From: Oncomelania hupensis
Taxonomy: Eukaryota; Mollusca; Gastropoda; Littorinimorpha; Pomatiopsidae
DNA length: 64,000 nucleotides
Assembly (NCBI GenBank): GCA_036898135.1
Contig: CM072516.1
Span: forward strand, 20,264,693-20,328,692
Direction of reading: 5' to 3'
The notes under the pieces are model-generated. The model searched no databases and had not been told where the DNA came from. It worked only from the letters and a program-made list of their open reading frames with translations. The number at the start of each line of letters is the position of its first letter. The stretch's first letter is position 1. This document shows, in pieces, positions 9,424 through 21,022 of the stretch. The position numbers and the translations under genes are program-made.

Positions 9424-12400
9424 TGCTCTGTGGGTTCGGGCATTAAATAGAATAGACCCAACGTTTCCCGGCGTGTCGTAAGAGGCGACTAACAGGGGTG
9501 ATCACGGCATCACTGGGCGAAAGTCTTCTACACAGAAGTCACCGGCCAGGGCGGAGGAACCTCACGTTACTACAGGTTCAACGACCATGTGCTCAGGGTC
9601 AAGGCGAGCCACACTGTATTCGTGGATTTCGGCTGTGGCCAACAGCCTGGAGAGGATTGGGCCCCGCCAGGTCTTTTTTGCCAAAGACACACTACATGAT
9701 GACACAATCCACTAATTCCATACCGGATCGGTCGTCGCCCGGAACAAGGACCGCGCCTTCCGTTGGCCATCAGGACGGAGGTGTTAAGTATGCTACTGAT
9801 GGACAATTTAGCATGATCCCCACGAGAAACAACATCGTCATAGGAACCTGGAATGTCAGGACTCTAACTGCAGAAGGAAAATTAGAAGAACTGGGCCACA
9901 AGTTGGACCACTATCGATGGAACGTTCTAGGCATCAGCGAACTGCACTGGAAAGGCCTAGGTGAAGCAACGACCGACAAAGGCCACAAGCTCTATTTCAG
10001 CGGTAGAGATGACAGGCACGAACACGGCGTTGGATTCTTGGTCCACAAAAACATTCTAGCCACTGTCATGGGTTGCCGCCCAGTCTCCAGTAGACTCATT
10101 ACCATCCGCCTGAGAGCAGCCCCTTTCAACATCACCATCATCCACGCCTATGCCCCAACATCAGACTATGACGACAGCGAAGTGGAGGATTTTTATGAAA
10201 ATCTACAGGCGGTCCTTGACCAAGTGCCGAAGAAGGACATAGTCATAGTGCAAGGCGACTGGAATGCCAAGGTTGGCCAAGATGTGCACCACAACTGGGG
10301 AGACACATGTGGACCCCACTGCAACAAGGAGACAAATGACAGGGGTCTGAGACTCTTGGAGTTTGCCAGATACAACAATCTGGTACTGGCAAACACGCTT
10401 GGTCTCCACAAAAACTCCAGACGATGGACATGGCACAGTCCTGGCGGGGAGCATCACAACCAAATAGACTACATCATGGTCAAGAAACGCTTCAGATCAA
10501 GCATCAACATTGGCAGGACACGCACTTTTCCAGGAGCAGACATCGGAAGTGTCCACAATCTCGTGATGATGTCTTTCCGGCTCCACTTAAAGAGAGTAAA
10601 TACAGCAAAGTGCACTAGACTGAAGTTCAACCTGGACAAACTGCAAGACCCGGAGGTGGCAGAACTATTTCAGGCCACAATTGGAGGGAAATTTGCACCA
10701 CTGCTCATTTTGGGGGCTGGTGAAGTAGATGTCAACACCATGACCACCACCTTTAACTCAGCTGTGACAGATGCCGCCACTGAGATCCTTGGCAAGCACC
10801 GACCACAGAAGAAGCCGTGGATTACACCTGAACTTTTGGATCTGTGTGATAAACGAAGAGAGATGAAAAAGAAAAAGAACACCTCACAGGGAGCTGATAT
10901 CTACCAAAAAATCAACAATGACATCCGAAAAGGCATGCGCACAGCAAAAGAGAACTGGATAGAAGATCAATGCCAGGAAATAGAGAACAGTCTGAACAAG
11001 AACAACAGCAAGAAGGCCTACCAGACTGTGAAGCAGCTGACAAGTGTCAAACAGCCCAAAGTCCCCACGATCCAAAGCAAGTCTGGCATATGCCTTACAG
11101 AAGAACAAGAAGTCTTGGACAGATGGACAGAGTACTGCCCTGAACTTTACAACCATACACCAAATGGAGATCCATCAGTTCTAGCATGTCCCGAGAACAG
11201 AGAAGAAGAAGAAATCCTCCCAATTCTCCGGGAAGAAGTTGAGGCAGCAGTGCAAGCGCTAAAGAAAGGGAAGTCAGCGGGACTGGACTACATACCCGCG
11301 GAACTGCTACAAGCAGGAGGAGAAGCGATGATTGATGCCCTCACCATTATCTGTAACAAGATCTGGCAGAGTGGGGAGTGGCCTATACCATGGACCCAGT
11401 CGCTTGTCATCACTCTTCCCAAAAAAAGGTAACCTTCAGGAGTGTGAAAATTACTGGACCATCAGCCTCATCAGCCATCCCAGCAAGGTCCTCCTGAAAA
11501 TAATACTCAACAGGTTGAAACCCCAAGCTGAACAAATCATAGCTGAAGAACAAGCAGGATTCAGGGCAGGGCGAAGTACCACTGAGCAGATTTTCAACCT
11601 CAGAATAATCTGTGAGAAATACCTACAGCACCACCAACATCTATATCATGTGTTCATAGACTTCAAGAAGGCGTTTGACTGAGTCTGGCATGCAGCTGTA
11701 TGGGCAACAATGAAAGTGTACAACATCAGCCCTAAAACTATTGAAGTCATCAAAAGCCTGTATGACAAGGCTACCAGTGCAGTCTTCCACAACAGCGCCA
11801 TCGGGAACTGGTTCAGAACAACAATCGGTGTGCGTCAAGGATGCCTACTCTCTCCAACACTCTTCAATATTTTCCTAGAGCGCATCATATCAGATGCTCT
11901 TGCAGACCATGAAGGCACAGTCAGCATAGGGGGTAGAGCAATCTCCAATCTTCGTTTTGCAGATGACATTGATGGATTGGCTGGAGAGGAACAAGAACTT
12001 GAACAGCTGGTACAGAGGCTTGACACCACCTCCAGAGCCTATGGAATGGAAATAAGTGCAGAGAAGACCAAAATGATGACCAACAACACCAATGGCATCA
12101 ATACGGACATCAAAGTCCAAGGCCAATCATTCAACTCAGTGCATAGCTTCAAATATTTAGTAGTTATTGTATCAGACAATGGGTCCCGACAGGAAGTCCT
12201 CTCCAGGATCGCACAAACAACTGCTGCCCTGACAAGGTTGAAGCCCATTTGGAAAGACAGGACCATCAGTCTACATTCCAAAGTAAGACTGCTGCGCTCC
12301 CTTGTCATCTCCAACTTCCTATATGCTTGCAAAGCATGGACCCTCACAGCAGATCTCCAACGAAGAATACAAAGCATGGAGATGAGGTGCTACAGAAGAC

Positions 12401-12763
12401 TTCTGGGCATTTCCTATACCCAACACATCACCAACGATGAAGTCCGACAGACCATCACACAAGCCATTGGACAACACGATGACCTGCTAACAGTGGTGAA
12501 GAAACGGAAACTCTGATGGTATGGCCACGTCACCAGATCATCAGGCCTTGCAAAGACTATTCTGCAAGGCAAAGTGCAAGGAGGTAGAAGAAGAGGGAGA
12601 CCAAAAAAGAGGTGGGAGGACAACGTTCCAGAATGGACTGGTTTGACACTGAGCGAAGCCATCAGGCTGCTGAGGACAGAGAAAGATGGAGTATGCTGGT
12701 TAAACGATCATCTGTGGTGCTTCTACGACCTTCGGGTTACGGGCCAGGATAGGATAGGATAGG
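9424..12763 (+). mobile_element. RTE-clade LINE copy A, near full length
   Basis: Flanked by a 14-base direct repeat ATACTTAGAACATA (9410-9423, 12764-12777); the last bases could partly belong to the tail. The 3' end is a short (GGATA)n tail, typical of RTE elements. The 5' region (9424-9800) is a UTR or short leader not present in the other RTE copies here (38004, 46440, 51944), which are truncated. Same family as those copies by near-identical protein sequence. Confidence 0.9.
9498..12752 (+). pseudogene. RTE LINE ORF2: endonuclease-reverse transcriptase with few breaks
   Basis: APE-like endonuclease starts near 9813: NNIVIGTWNVRTLTAEGK, ILGISELHWK-type block, VIVQGDWNAKVGQD and GSVHNLVMM (usual GSDHDL is altered). 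The RT domain follows: GLDYIPAELL, HVFIDFKKAFD, GVRQGCLLSPTLFN and LRFADDIDGLAGE with catalytic FADD. The C-terminal GGRRRGRPKKRWEDN is typical. Breaks: frame change at a 7-A run (11421-11427), TGA at 11680, TGA at 12514 and a frame change near 12670. No RNase H, as expected for RTE. Host-genome annotations often mislabel such ORFs as craniofacial development protein 2. Confidence 0.9.
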
Positions 12764-13223
12764 ATACTTAGAACATAATTTTCTATGGGCAGATGACAAT
12801 ATTTTCATTGTGAATCCTAGAGGTAAACTGAATGAACATTTAAGTTACTTTTATAACCTGTTTGAAAGTGAAGGTAATACCTTATTCGTAATCGATGATT
12901 GCAGTGCAGAAAAAGATATTGTATTAAAACGGAAGGTATTGAGCAAGCTAGCTTTTAGTGGACGTCATGTGGGAATAAGTGTGTGGTTAATAACGAAGAA
13001 GTACAACTCGATTTTAAAGGATTTTAGAGAACAAGTAAAATTCGTTTGCCTGTGAATGTTTTATTGCAAAGACCGGGACAGCTTGGATAACTGTTTAAAA
13101 GAAAATGACGTAATTGAATCAAAGGAGGAAAGAATTAAACTAAAAGAACAGCTTAAAAATGGCAAGCATGTTAAATTATTATTAAAAACTGACCAACCAA
13201 CTGACTATAAGATACTTACCTAA

Positions 13224-13744
13224 GTAAGTTAGTTTCTTTTTTTAAGTTCTTGTATAATTTAATTGTTATAAGAGAGAAGTTACTTGGTAAAGATCAGTGA
13301 GTCATTTTGTAAGTTCGTTTTACATTCTAAAGTCAACTTATAAATAATTACCAAAGTTACTTAGCTTAAGTACCTTTAAATTTATCCCCACCCAAATGAT
13401 CTACTTAGAGAATAGTCTTACAATAATTAAAAGGTAGTGGTGGTATTTTACGCATCATTGCAGAGCCAGTGTGTGTTGTGTGTTTGTTGTGTGTGTGTCT
13501 TAAAGCTGCAGGTTGCATGTACCTACTCCTATTCTATCCCATAAATTAATTATAAGCATTCAAACAGCGGGATATAGGGGTGCCATGCTTGCATACATTT
13601 TTCTTGTGTCAACTGTACACAAGCTATATACTTCTCTATCTCATATCTGTGTTTTATTACAGATGTCAATGACTGATAGAGTGGAGTGTGTTTTTTTTCC
13701 ATTTTACATCTATATATATATATGATTTAGATAATAATATTATT
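13224..13744. other. Non-coding stretch between virus remnant and L1A
   Basis: No gene found. AT-rich, with a TG/TGTTG-rich run near 13467-13500 and a short (TA)n at about 13711-13723. It may be degraded viral DNA or host flank; I cannot tell which. Confidence 0.5.
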
Positions 13745-14079
13745 AAATCCAATATTTTATCAGTTTTTTATATTTCTGTCACAGCCAAATATAACGAGAT
13801 GCTCGCTAAAGTGGAAGGCAACAGAATTATAGCATTTAGAATTAATGGCCCTTTCAAATTCCTTCCAAAATATTTGAACATACGGGCACTTAAAGAATAG
13901 ATGTTGAATGTTTTCTCTTTCGTTTGTTTGTTTGTTTTTATTGTCTTCTTCATGAAAATGATAAGACAAAAAAAAAAAAAAAAAAAAAAGGGGGGGGGGA
14001 TTGATCTTACATAGTTACAAACTGCAGTACATGAATAAAGAAACACATTGGGGCATTCAGAGTTAATACTTTTGCATCA

Positions 14080-17000
14080 TATAAACTGGCCAATTGAAGA
14101 AGATATGAACACTTTTGCCAATTGAATACAAATTTCAAAGCTAAGTTCTCCTATTTTTGCTAAATTTCTAGGCAATGTATCGTGCATAGTGTCACATTGA
14201 TATAATACATGTTTCAAAGAAAAATTTTCTTTGCACACACACACACTACGTTTTTACAGTACTTGGTTCTCACAGAATTCATATAAATTCGGTAGGCCAT
14301 GCAAGTAACAGATCTGGGAATTCCGCAATGTTTATCATACTGTTGTTTAAAATGACAACCTTTTTTCACCTCTTGAACTATCAAATTAGAAACTTCTTTG
14401 ACAGTCAATGGTAATGACAAAGGGACCGCGTTTATACGTAAAGCACCGTTTCTCGCAGCTCGATCTGCCCAATCATTATATCGAAAACCACAATGAGAGG
14501 GAATCCAACAAAAGTCTACATTTGTCCCATTTACAATTAAATTATTAATTAAGTGTTTAATTTCAATGATAATGTCTTTTCTTTCGTTATAGGAATTGGA
14601 ATTTAATGCCTGAAGTACGGATTTAGAATCTACAAATATTACAATACTTAATATATTAAATGTTATGATCATGATTTTATTTAAAGCCATTAAAATTGCA
14701 AGAAGTTCAGCGGTGAAAATCGATTTTCCCTTACCTAGATAATATGATTCGGAAATTTTTAAATCAGGTATAACAAAAGCAGCGCCTGTATCACCTGTCT
14801 TTAAAACAGAACCATCAGTGTATATTTTTAAAGAAGATGAATATTTTTCTGCTAAATAAATATTAACATCAGATATGAGTAAGCTGGTATTTTCATTCTT
14901 TTTTTCAGTGGAGTAGTTTATATCATAATTTGCATTTTCAAGCTCCCAAAGAGGGATGGGTGATATCAAGTCTCTTTTATACATAAATTCTAAATTTTTA
15001 AAATGTGCCTGAACTAAATCTTTTGTATAAGTTGCAATAGTTTGAAACATTTTAGTATTTTGAGTTCTTTTAGGGAAGTTGACGTCTGATCTTAACTGCA
15101 ATTCTTCCTGTGTGCTATTAAATACCGCAGATGCTCTGATAATATATTTAGCACACATCATTTTCCTCCATTTTTCTAAAGGAATAACACCTGCCACTTC
15201 ATACGTTAAACTAGTTTTAGTATGAATGGGAACACCTAACGCTAGTTTTAGAGCTTTGCTATCTAAACTCTGTAATTTATTAAGGTAGCAGACAGGAGCA
15301 GAGAAATAAACTTCTTGTCCATACGTTATTTTTGATCTAATAAGAGCACAAGCTAAATGAACTAAAACTTTTGAATCTTGACCCCAAGGTTGTTTAGCAA
15401 TGATTTTCAACAAGTTATATCTTTTAACGGCTTTGTGTATTAAATAGTCAATATACTTTTTCCAATGCAACTTACAAGTTAAATAAACACCCAAAAATTT
15501 TACTTCTTTAACATATTTAAGTTCCTCTTTGTCAAAAAATATTTTTGGCAGTTGCCTTGGCTCTTAACCATTATTAAATAACATCATGTTTGTCTTCTCT
15601 TTAGATAATTCCATACCATTTAAACTCATATAAAGTATAATATTATTTATTTCATTCTGATAAAGTTTAGTTATGTGTTTTACTTCGAAAATGGACGTTT
15701 TCTTTCTCAACGAAACATTCATCCAGACCGCGATGTCATCAGCATACTGAACTAGGAATATTTTTTTACTTACATTTCTAGGTAAATCATGAATTAAAAT
15801 ATTAAATAAAAGAGGTGAAATTAAGGCTCCCTGAGGAATTCCCATGTCTGTTTTATAAGCTTTTGAATAAGAATGACCAACTCTAACACTTATTTCTCGA
15901 CCTGAAAGGAAACTTTTAATATAATTATATATGTGTCCAGACAATCCTATTTGTTTTAATTTCAATAATAATTTTGCATGCCATACTCTGTCATAGGCTT
16001 TTTTTACGTCAAAAAACGTTGCTAAAACACTCTTTCTCTTAGAAAATTGTCTTTTAATTTGTGTGGTTAATTTAACAAGGTGATCTATAGTGGATCGGCC
16101 TTTTTGAAATCCTGCCTGATTAACAGGGATTATATGTTGTTTTTGACAATAATACGTCATGCGTTCTAAAATTATCTTCTCCATTAGCTTACTAACATGA
16201 GAGGTTAATGCGATAGGTCTATAACTAGTAGGGTCTGTTCTTTGTTTGCCAGCTTTTAAAATAGGAATTACTACAGAAGACTTCCATATTTCAGGCATAG
16301 TTCCTCGTAACCAACACTTTTGAATGATTGTATGTAGTAGATGCAACCACTTTTCTGGTAGATTAAATAATAATATATAGGACATACCATCAAGGCCTAC
16401 AGCTGATTTTTTAGGTCCTAGACTAAACAAGGCATCCTTAAATTCTTTAAAGGAAATGTTTGCATTTATGAACAAGTCATTGTCTGGAAATGGATCGTTA
16501 TATTCATCTAAACACTCTTTCTCTTTTCTGTCATTATATATTTGCTGAGATAAAGTATGGGAACAGCTGACATTTCCAAAAATATTTACAAATTCTTCAG
16601 CTTTTTCAACAGGAGAGGGAAAAATATTGTTTTGTACTTTAACTGGACACTGGCAGCCGATATCCATTTTTCATTTCAGCAACTTTTTTCCAAGCCTTCG
16701 TACTGTCTTGTGAACTAGCTATTTCTGTTAGACAAAACTCTGTAAAGTAGTTTTTCTTTTCAGCCGCAATTATTTTGTTGCATTCTATTTTTGCCTTTCT
16801 CATTTCTTCAAAAGACTGGATTGATTTTAAATTTTTCCAGTTTTTGTATGTTTGTTTTTTCTTTTTAACTGCAGCGTCACAAACTTCATTCCACCAAACA
16901 TTCTCGTTTCTGGTTTTTTTCTTTATCGATCTTCTTTTAGGAATTGCAATACTTGCTGCAGTGTGAACTTTTTCAGTAAATTGGGAATATACAAAATTTA

Positions 17001-17805
17001 AATCATCTACATTTTCAAAATCGGTACTATATGACATCAATAAAGATTTGAACAAATCCCAATCTGCTCTGTCATAAACATACTTAGGAATGACATCATC
17101 TTCTATATGCGTTTCAACAGGATTATTTAAGGTTGTCACAATAGGCAAATGATCACTGCCTAAAGAATCACATAAAACATTCCACTCACAGTCAATAACA
17201 AGATCTGGCGAAACAAGAGTTAAATCAAGCGCCGCAGCTCGGTGAGTTGAAACGTCAGGAATGCGAGTCACTTGCCCATCATTTAACAAGACCAAATTAG
17301 ATTCAATAATAGCATCAACAAATTTTATATCTGATGTATATTTACAGTCATTGTCCCAGACTGGTGAATGAGAATTAAAATCTCCATTAATTATCCAATG
17401 TTCTGAAACACCAACAAATCTTAACCAATCAACAGTATTGGCATTAGGTCCTTTTGGATAATATATTGACAAAATATTAAGACTGAATTCCTTATTTACT
17501 TTAAGTTTAACACAAGCGGAAAATATATCAGTCAGCTCTTTTGATATCGGAGATGGGTTCAAAATGTAATCCATATCATTCCTTACATAAATCGCACACT
17601 GAACTTTGTTCCTGCTGAAATTCGTTACTGGTGGAAAGTAGAAGCCTTGTAACTTTGGTAACTTTTTATAGTTGACATTTAATGATTGTAAAGATAATAC
17701 ATGATGATCGTTTTTTGATAGATGTTCACGTAGATACTGTAGATTTGTAGCAATGGATCGGCAGTTCCACTGAAGAATAGACAATTTTTTTTCTGTTTGA
17801 TTCAT
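14080..17805 (-). pseudogene. I-like LINE ORF2: endonuclease, RT and RNase H, three lesions
   Basis: Starts at ATG 17805. APE-like endonuclease (ILQWNCRSIATN, IINGDFNSHSPVWDN, LGSDHLPIV) runs to about 16650, where a frame change occurs. RT follows (SYRPIALTSHVSKLMEKI, TFFDVKKAYDRVWH, MGIPQGALISPLLFNIL, QYADDIAVWM). One in-frame TAA at 15564-15566 precedes the thumb. RNase H (about 14790-14430) keeps its catalytic pattern: IYTDGSVLKTGDTGAAF, FTAELLAIL, IFVDSKSVLQAL, WIPSHCGFRYNDWADRAA. A final frame change lies in a CA repeat near 14225-14240, before a Cys/His-rich C-terminus. The few lesions imply a young, recently active source. Confidence 0.85.
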
Positions 17806-17946
17806 ATTAACTTAAGAATATTAATAATAAAAATCTCAAACAATAACAATATTAAGCAAGAAGTTGAGTTCTTGAACTGGCTTAAATTGAAAAGCAGCGA
17901 TGAAATGTTCTTAAAAAGCCATATCATTTCTGGAACCGAACATCAG

Positions 17947-19143
17947 TTAATACCATTTCACTGGGAACACTGGTCTGGGATCTGGATGCCACCTGCCTCG
18001 GAGGTCATAATATCCAGGGCAGTCACTTGCCCGGTAGCTTCGAGCAAGTCTCCTTCGGCTGGGTTTCTTCCACAGAAGACCTTGTACACATCTACCAATG
18101 TTTCCAGCTAGGATACTTGATCCTTTCCTGTTCGGGTGGACCTTGTCTCTTAAGGCATAAGTTGGCATGTTGTCATGGTTAACAAAAACAACATTTGGCT
18201 CATCCAAAAGGTCGGAGGAAGATAGCGCATTGAAAATGTCTCTTTTAGACCGCAGGACTGTATCCTTTACAGCCGCGATCTTACTGACCACGATTTTAGA
18301 GTTTGGATGCTGCAGTGCCACAGTCTTAATCGTTTTCACGAATTCTGAACTTACTGACTTGGGGTCTTTGTCTTTAAGATCATTCACACCAACATGAATG
18401 ACCACTGTTCTTAGATCTTGGTTATTGATCTCTTCACCCAGCTGTTCAAGTGCTGGAATAATATCTTCAATAACCGATGCTTTAGTTTTGACCACATCAA
18501 AACCGTAGGACTGGCCCAGTCTGTTTGCCTGAACTCCGTTCAGGACAGAATCATGAACAACAGCGACTACATCATCGAAGGCTTGCTGTATTTGATTTGG
18601 CCTACCTACTTTTGCCCCTGTCTTCTTGATTGCGTCATGTGTTGGTTTGACGTCATTATATTCGTTCTGTTGTTTTACTTCTTTATTTTTATTTTTATGT
18701 CCTGTAGAAGTGACTCGCGACGGTGAAGGATGGATTTGAGTACTTTTCGGACTACCATGTACAGTAAGTGATTTTGATTTCACTGCGGTCGCATACGAGA
18801 TTTGTGGAATGGTCGATCGCATTCGAGTCGTCTGCTCGCCATCCTCCACTGCGGATACCGATTGACGATCTATTTTGTTTATTAGCTGTGTGATCAAAGT
18901 CGATTGATCGCTGATCATCAAGTGCAGCTCTTTAATCTCGGTTTGCATTGTGCGGATGAGTGCTTGGAGCTCACTTACTTGATTTTTACAATTACTGCAG
19001 CCTTGGTCGGGAATGACCTCTGTGACCGCAGTCACTGTTGTCGGCTCAATCCATTTTTCCTGCCTCACCTCGTCTTCGGTCACAATTTCTTCTTCCTCTT
19101 TTGCTCTCTGCTTCCTTCTTCTTAACGTTCTTTTTGCCGTCAT
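17947..19143 (-). CDS. I-like LINE ORF1 with coiled coil and SGNH/GDSL esterase domain, intact
   Basis: 398 codons, no break. Basic N-terminus (TAKRTLRRRKQRAKEEEE), a CSNC pair, then a probable coiled coil at residues about 55-95 (SELQALIRTMQTEIKELHLM). Residues about 190-350 resemble an SGNH hydrolase: block I is HDSVLNG at about 197 (nucleophile Ser), block III is VGVNDLKD at about 253 (Asn), and block V is DKVHPNRKGS at about 334 (Asp/His). In CR1-type LINEs such an ORF1 esterase is known and may bind RNA or act on lipids. No CCHC knuckle is seen, unlike typical I-element ORF1. Fold call is from motif spacing only. Confidence 0.7.
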   Translation of the reverse strand: MTAKRTLRRRKQRAKEEEEIVTEDEVRQEKWIEPTTVTAVTEVIPDQGCSNCKNQVSELQALIRTMQTEIKELHLMISDQSTLITQLINKIDRQSVSAVEDGEQTTRMRSTIPQISYATAVKSKSLTVHGSPKSTQIHPSPSRVTSTGHKNKNKEVKQQNEYNDVKPTHDAIKKTGAKVGRPNQIQQAFDDVVAVVHDSVLNGVQANRLGQSYGFDVVKTKASVIEDIIPALEQLGEEINNQDLRTVVIHVGVNDLKDKDPKSVSSEFVKTIKTVALQHPNSKIVVSKIAAVKDTVLRSKRDIFNALSSSDLLDEPNVVFVNHDNMPTYALRDKVHPNRKGSSILAGNIGRCVQGLLWKKPSRRRLARSYRASDCPGYYDLRGRWHPDPRPVFPVKWY

Positions 19144-19239
19144 GGTGAAATCTATCTGATTACACCGGTTTCCAAAAATGAAATTGGCTGCTACATTTAG
19201 GCCGTTGTTTACATGAGGTGGCCGGAACCGGAAATTCTT

Positions 19240-20886
19240 TTTTCTCTTTCGTCTTCACAAAAAGTACAGCTATTATCCTGCTCTATTCCCATACTGGATA
19301 ATACTATATTAGTTCCTAAAATTATGTGAATTATTCTAATTTGCAGCCACTTTAAATGTACATCCATAACTCCACATATCTTCTTAAATATTATTTTCCA
19401 TTCTAATCTTCGCTCAATTCTTTTATCCCAGTTCTTACAACACTTTGGTTTTACTTCATCATTAATTAATGCGTCATAAAATATTCTTGCACCTCTAGGA
19501 CATTTACCTACAAGTCTCATCACTTTACTTGTTTTGTAATCAACACAGTTACTATTTTCTGTCACCAATCCACTCCAATGAATATTTTTTAACAGCATTA
19601 ACACATCCATAGTAAAGCCAGGAAATTGGTAGTAACTCCATAATTATCAACAAAAGCTTCATATGTAAAAACATTACCATCATTATTAAGCAGACTTCCA
19701 ACTGTATTTAAATTTTTCTCAATCCATTCCTGATAAAAAATTGTTTTCCCTTGCACCAAAATATTATTATTACAAAATAATGGTTCAGATAAAAGTTCCT
19801 CAACACAGTCAGGTTTAACTTTTTTCTCCAGAATTTCATACGCATTAAAAACATCATACCAAAACGGATTAGGATTTTCTGTATTATACAATTTAGTACC
19901 AAGCTTATCAAGCAATGACACTCTTTCTTGTGTGGCTTCAATAATATTTTTCCACTTATGCTTTGTGTAAATCAACTTTCTAATCCAATTAATCTTTAAT
20001 GCACTCATAAAATGACGTACATCTGGAAATTGAAATTTTGTTATTTTTATCTCCCCAAACAAATTAAAAAATACTTTTCTGACTGGAATTGACGATAGTA
20101 TCAGGTGGATTAGGTAGTAAAAGCCACAAATATATAATTGTTGACAAATTAAAGATTTAAGCACAGCAATACGACTCAAAGGCGTTAATTGACGCTTCAG
20201 CCATATTTTATACAGTATTTGTATTTCTAGAAATTTTAATTCAAAATTTAACTTTACACACTCCCTCAAGTCATTTGTAAACCAGATTCCAAGTATTTTA
20301 AATGTCTCTGGGTTCTAATGCATGTGCAGATGAGGCATGTAGACAGTACGACAATTTTTTTTTTACTTCCTAACCAGATAGCGCTACTTTTTTGTCTTTA
20401 AAGCTAGGCCAAAGACAGAGCTAAAACACTCAATAGTATTAATGGTTAGCTTAAATTAGTTTTTGTCGCCTTCTAACATAATTTCCGTATCATCCGCATA
20501 TTGCGAACTTTTATTTTCATTTTCTTTAATTTTAATTCCCTTTATCTCCTTATTCTGTCTGATCATAATTGCTAAAATCTCTACACACATAATAAATAAA
20601 TAACATGAGATCGGGTCTCCCTGCCTACAGCCCCTCTGCACACGAAACCAGGATGTTAGGCCCCCATTCATTGTCACAGAAGACTTAATATTATTATAAA
20701 AAGTACCTATCCATCTACAAAAGTCATGGCCACAACCAAAATCTTGTAACACCTGAAACATAAACGTCCAACTTAACGAATCAAAGGCCTTTTCAAAGTC
20801 AAGCCAAAGCAAAAGACCAGGTTTATTATATTTGTGCACAAAATGTTGGGTGATTGACCGTCGAAGTGACAACACGTCTTGCACTA
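19240..20886 (-). pseudogene. L1/Tx1-like LINE ORF2 fragment (RT to C-terminus)
   Basis: The 20456-20884 frame holds RT motifs: LLLWLDFEKAFDSLSW, RGCRQGDPISCYLF and SSQYADDTEIM. After a degraded stretch (20270-20455) with frame changes, 19598-20269 encodes the thumb/connection region (LYKIWLKRQLTPLSRIAVLK). Then 19209-19610 reaches the Cys-rich end (CTFCEDE), whose continuation lies at 13745-13922. Same family as the longer copy at 20890-28640, from which it differs substantially, so it is older. No endonuclease remains. Confidence 0.8.
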
Positions 20887-21022
20887 GCTCTGCCGTTTAT
20901 GCAGCAATTGAGTGAGCGATGCTTAGACTAATTATGTAGTCTAGTTGAAACTTCTTCTGAGCACAACAGCCAGAAATATGGTGTTACTTTGAAATAAACA
21001 AAAACTACAAGAAAACATTTAG

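Larger units (their letters stand above)
1..13223. mobile_element. Endogenous Polinton/adintovirus-like DNA virus remnant (left end outside window)
   Basis: Compact AT-rich block of virion-type genes on both strands: small genes on the minus strand (1-1755, 2899-4168), a plus-strand gene (1737-2925), a hexon-like capsid gene (4200-9192) and an A32-type packaging ATPase (9252-13223). This gene set, with tiny gaps and converging or diverging pairs, fits Polinton (Maverick)/adintovirus-like viruses of invertebrates. I do not see the DNA polymerase B, integrase or adenain-type protease; they may lie to the left or be lost. Most genes carry frameshifts or stops, so the copy is a fossil. Two LINEs (4285-8049, 9424-12763) were inserted later. 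Family assignment rests on recall of protein families, not on a search. Confidence 0.7.
9252..13223 (+). pseudogene. A32-like packaging ATPase gene, split by an RTE LINE
   Basis: The first part (9252-9423) starts MASLLSRDRHCG and contains a Walker A-like segment that looks degraded (SCRKT). After the RTE element the frame resumes exactly at the second copy of the target-site duplication. A Walker B-type segment follows (TLFVIDDCSA), then a conserved ATPase-type segment (FSGRHVGISVWLI). An in-frame TGA interrupts at 13053-13055, and coding continues to TAA 13221-13223, about 210 codons without the LINE. In related viruses this enzyme pumps DNA into capsids. The gene follows the capsid gene, as expected. 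The LINE, the degraded P-loop and the stop make it dead. Confidence 0.7.
13923..19239 (-). mobile_element. I-like LINE, full length, with SGNH ORF1 and RNase H
   Basis: Flanked by the 12-base direct repeat TTTTCTCTTTCG (13911-13922, 19240-19251). Order on the minus strand: 5' UTR 96 bases, ORF1 (19143-17947), 141-base gap, ORF2 (17805 to about 14080), 3' UTR ending in a CAAA-rich tail (13923-13950). The 3' UTR has a C9 run beside a long T run (13968-14000). RNase H in ORF2 places it in the I-like superclade (I/Nimb/Ingi-like); exact clade unknown. Confidence 0.85.
13745..20886 (-). mobile_element. L1/Tx1-like LINE copy A, 5' truncated, split by the I-like LINE
   Basis: Right part (19240-20886) encodes RT and C-terminal regions; left part (13745-13922) continues the C-terminal zinc-knuckle region. 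Without the inserted I-like element and one copy of the 12-base duplication, the two halves read through in one frame across CTFC at the right and NIQHLFFKC at the left. 5' truncated at about 20886. The left limit is approximate, because the 3' UTR cannot be matched. Confidence 0.75.

Noticed and set aside
10203..10463. Antisense open frames in the RTE copies (also near 43800-44070 and 11835-12377)
   Set aside because: They recur in each copy as mirror images of a conserved coding sequence and lack independent evidence.
9498..12752. Host gene craniofacial development protein 2-like
   Set aside because: The similarity is to RTE ORF2; TSD, GGATA tail and further copies show it is a LINE.
13513..13900. 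Two 70-codon plus-strand frames
   Set aside because: One is in AT-rich non-coding DNA, the other is antisense to the L1 C-terminal fragment.
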